Source: Oxytricha trifallax (Eukaryota; Ciliophora; Spirotrichea; Sporadotrichida; Oxytrichidae). Taken from it: a DNA stretch of 64,000 nt. Location of the stretch: the NCBI GenBank assembly GCA_000711775.1, contig ARYC01017250.1:1-64000 (forward strand). The letters are read 5' to 3'. Positions 63,845 through 64,000 of this stretch are shown piece by piece. Each line of letters opens with the position of its first letter. Position 1 is the first letter of the stretch. The notes beneath the pieces are model-generated. The model was not told where the DNA came from, ran no database searches, and saw only the letters and a list, made by a program, of their open reading frames with translations. A program made the position numbers and the translations under genes.

Positions 63845-64000
63845 TCACACAAATCCATGCTTGATGGTGCTGCACCACTGCTTCACGCTGAAAGCCCAGA
63901 GCTTGTTGACGTCTGTCTTGGTCATGGCCTTCAGAATCTGCGAGAGCCGCTTCACCAGGTGAATCCTATGAAAAGTTAGGTATAGTATGCTTACTTGCTG
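63845..64000 (-). CDS. 3' end of a gene leaving the window, with a 29-nt intron
   Basis: Intron GTAAGC..TTTTCATAG at 63966-63994. The joined frame reads SKIHLVKRLSQILKAMTKTD, KLWAFSVKQWCSTIKHGFV and stops at TGA 63845-63847. A second frame stays open over the same stretch, but this one looks more protein-like. The N-terminal part lies to the right of the window. Function not recognised. Confidence 0.55.
   Translation of the reverse strand, partial: QQVSILYLTFHRIHLVKRLSQILKAMTKTDVNKLWAFSVKQWCSTIKHGFV

Overview
The window reads as micronuclear (germline) DNA of a spirotrich ciliate of the Oxytricha/Stylonychia type. Three things support this. Real genes read through TAA and TAG as Gln and end only at TGA; the complete 629-residue glutamyl-tRNA synthetase at 4453-6479 and the 279-residue MBL-fold hydrolase at 20043-20882 show this well. 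Introns are tiny (about 26-57 nt, GT..AG). Four transposon copies carry telomere-like C4A4 ends, ANT target duplications and the three-ORF layout of TBE elements. Coding frames are also interrupted by short AT-rich blocks bounded by 4-7 bp direct repeats; removing one repeat plus the block restores the frame. That is the signature of internal eliminated sequences (IESs) with pointers.

Layout. 1-1930 (-): multipass membrane protein with IESs, leaving the window at the left. 2215-3247 (+): 320-aa protein with one intron and one IES. 3578-3799 and 4014-4391 (+): two small genes. 4453-6479 (-): mitochondrial-type GluRS. 7751-8569 (-): Cys-rich ORF. 8775 to about 11138 (+): Gln/Asn-rich protein with at least four pointer-flanked IESs. 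11820-13039: internally deleted TBE. 13246-14855 (+): 480-aa beta-propeller-like protein. 15239-15751: hAT-like MITE. About 17041-18638 (-), perhaps to 19470: protein kinase with IESs. 20043-20882 (-): MBL hydrolase with an N-myristoylation-type start. 21406-21821: TA-flanked MITE. About 25230-28745 (-): dispersed coding segments of a membrane protein.

The right half is dominated by two paralogous genes on the + strand. Copy A runs from about 29460 to 36600, with a probable C-terminal part at 38401-39949. Copy B runs from about 49741 to 63250. Both encode a large secreted/multipass membrane protein of a ciliate type, and they align segment by segment. Nearly every mobile element on the right lies between or inside their coding segments: two full-length TBE copies (45201-49333 and 57610-61566, both with broken genes), a TBE deletion derivative (50492-52354), a 1.4-kb G/C-tipped foldback element (54591-55971), TA-flanked MITEs, and MITEs with poly-G tips. 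Because the paralog lacks the insertion in several cases, one can see that elements entered reading frames and now behave as precisely removable IESs.

A LINE-like relic with a (TTA)51 tail lies at about 41712-43483. Two further minus-strand coding pieces, one leaving the window, lie at 63371-64000. All products were called by reading translations by eye; no database search was made.
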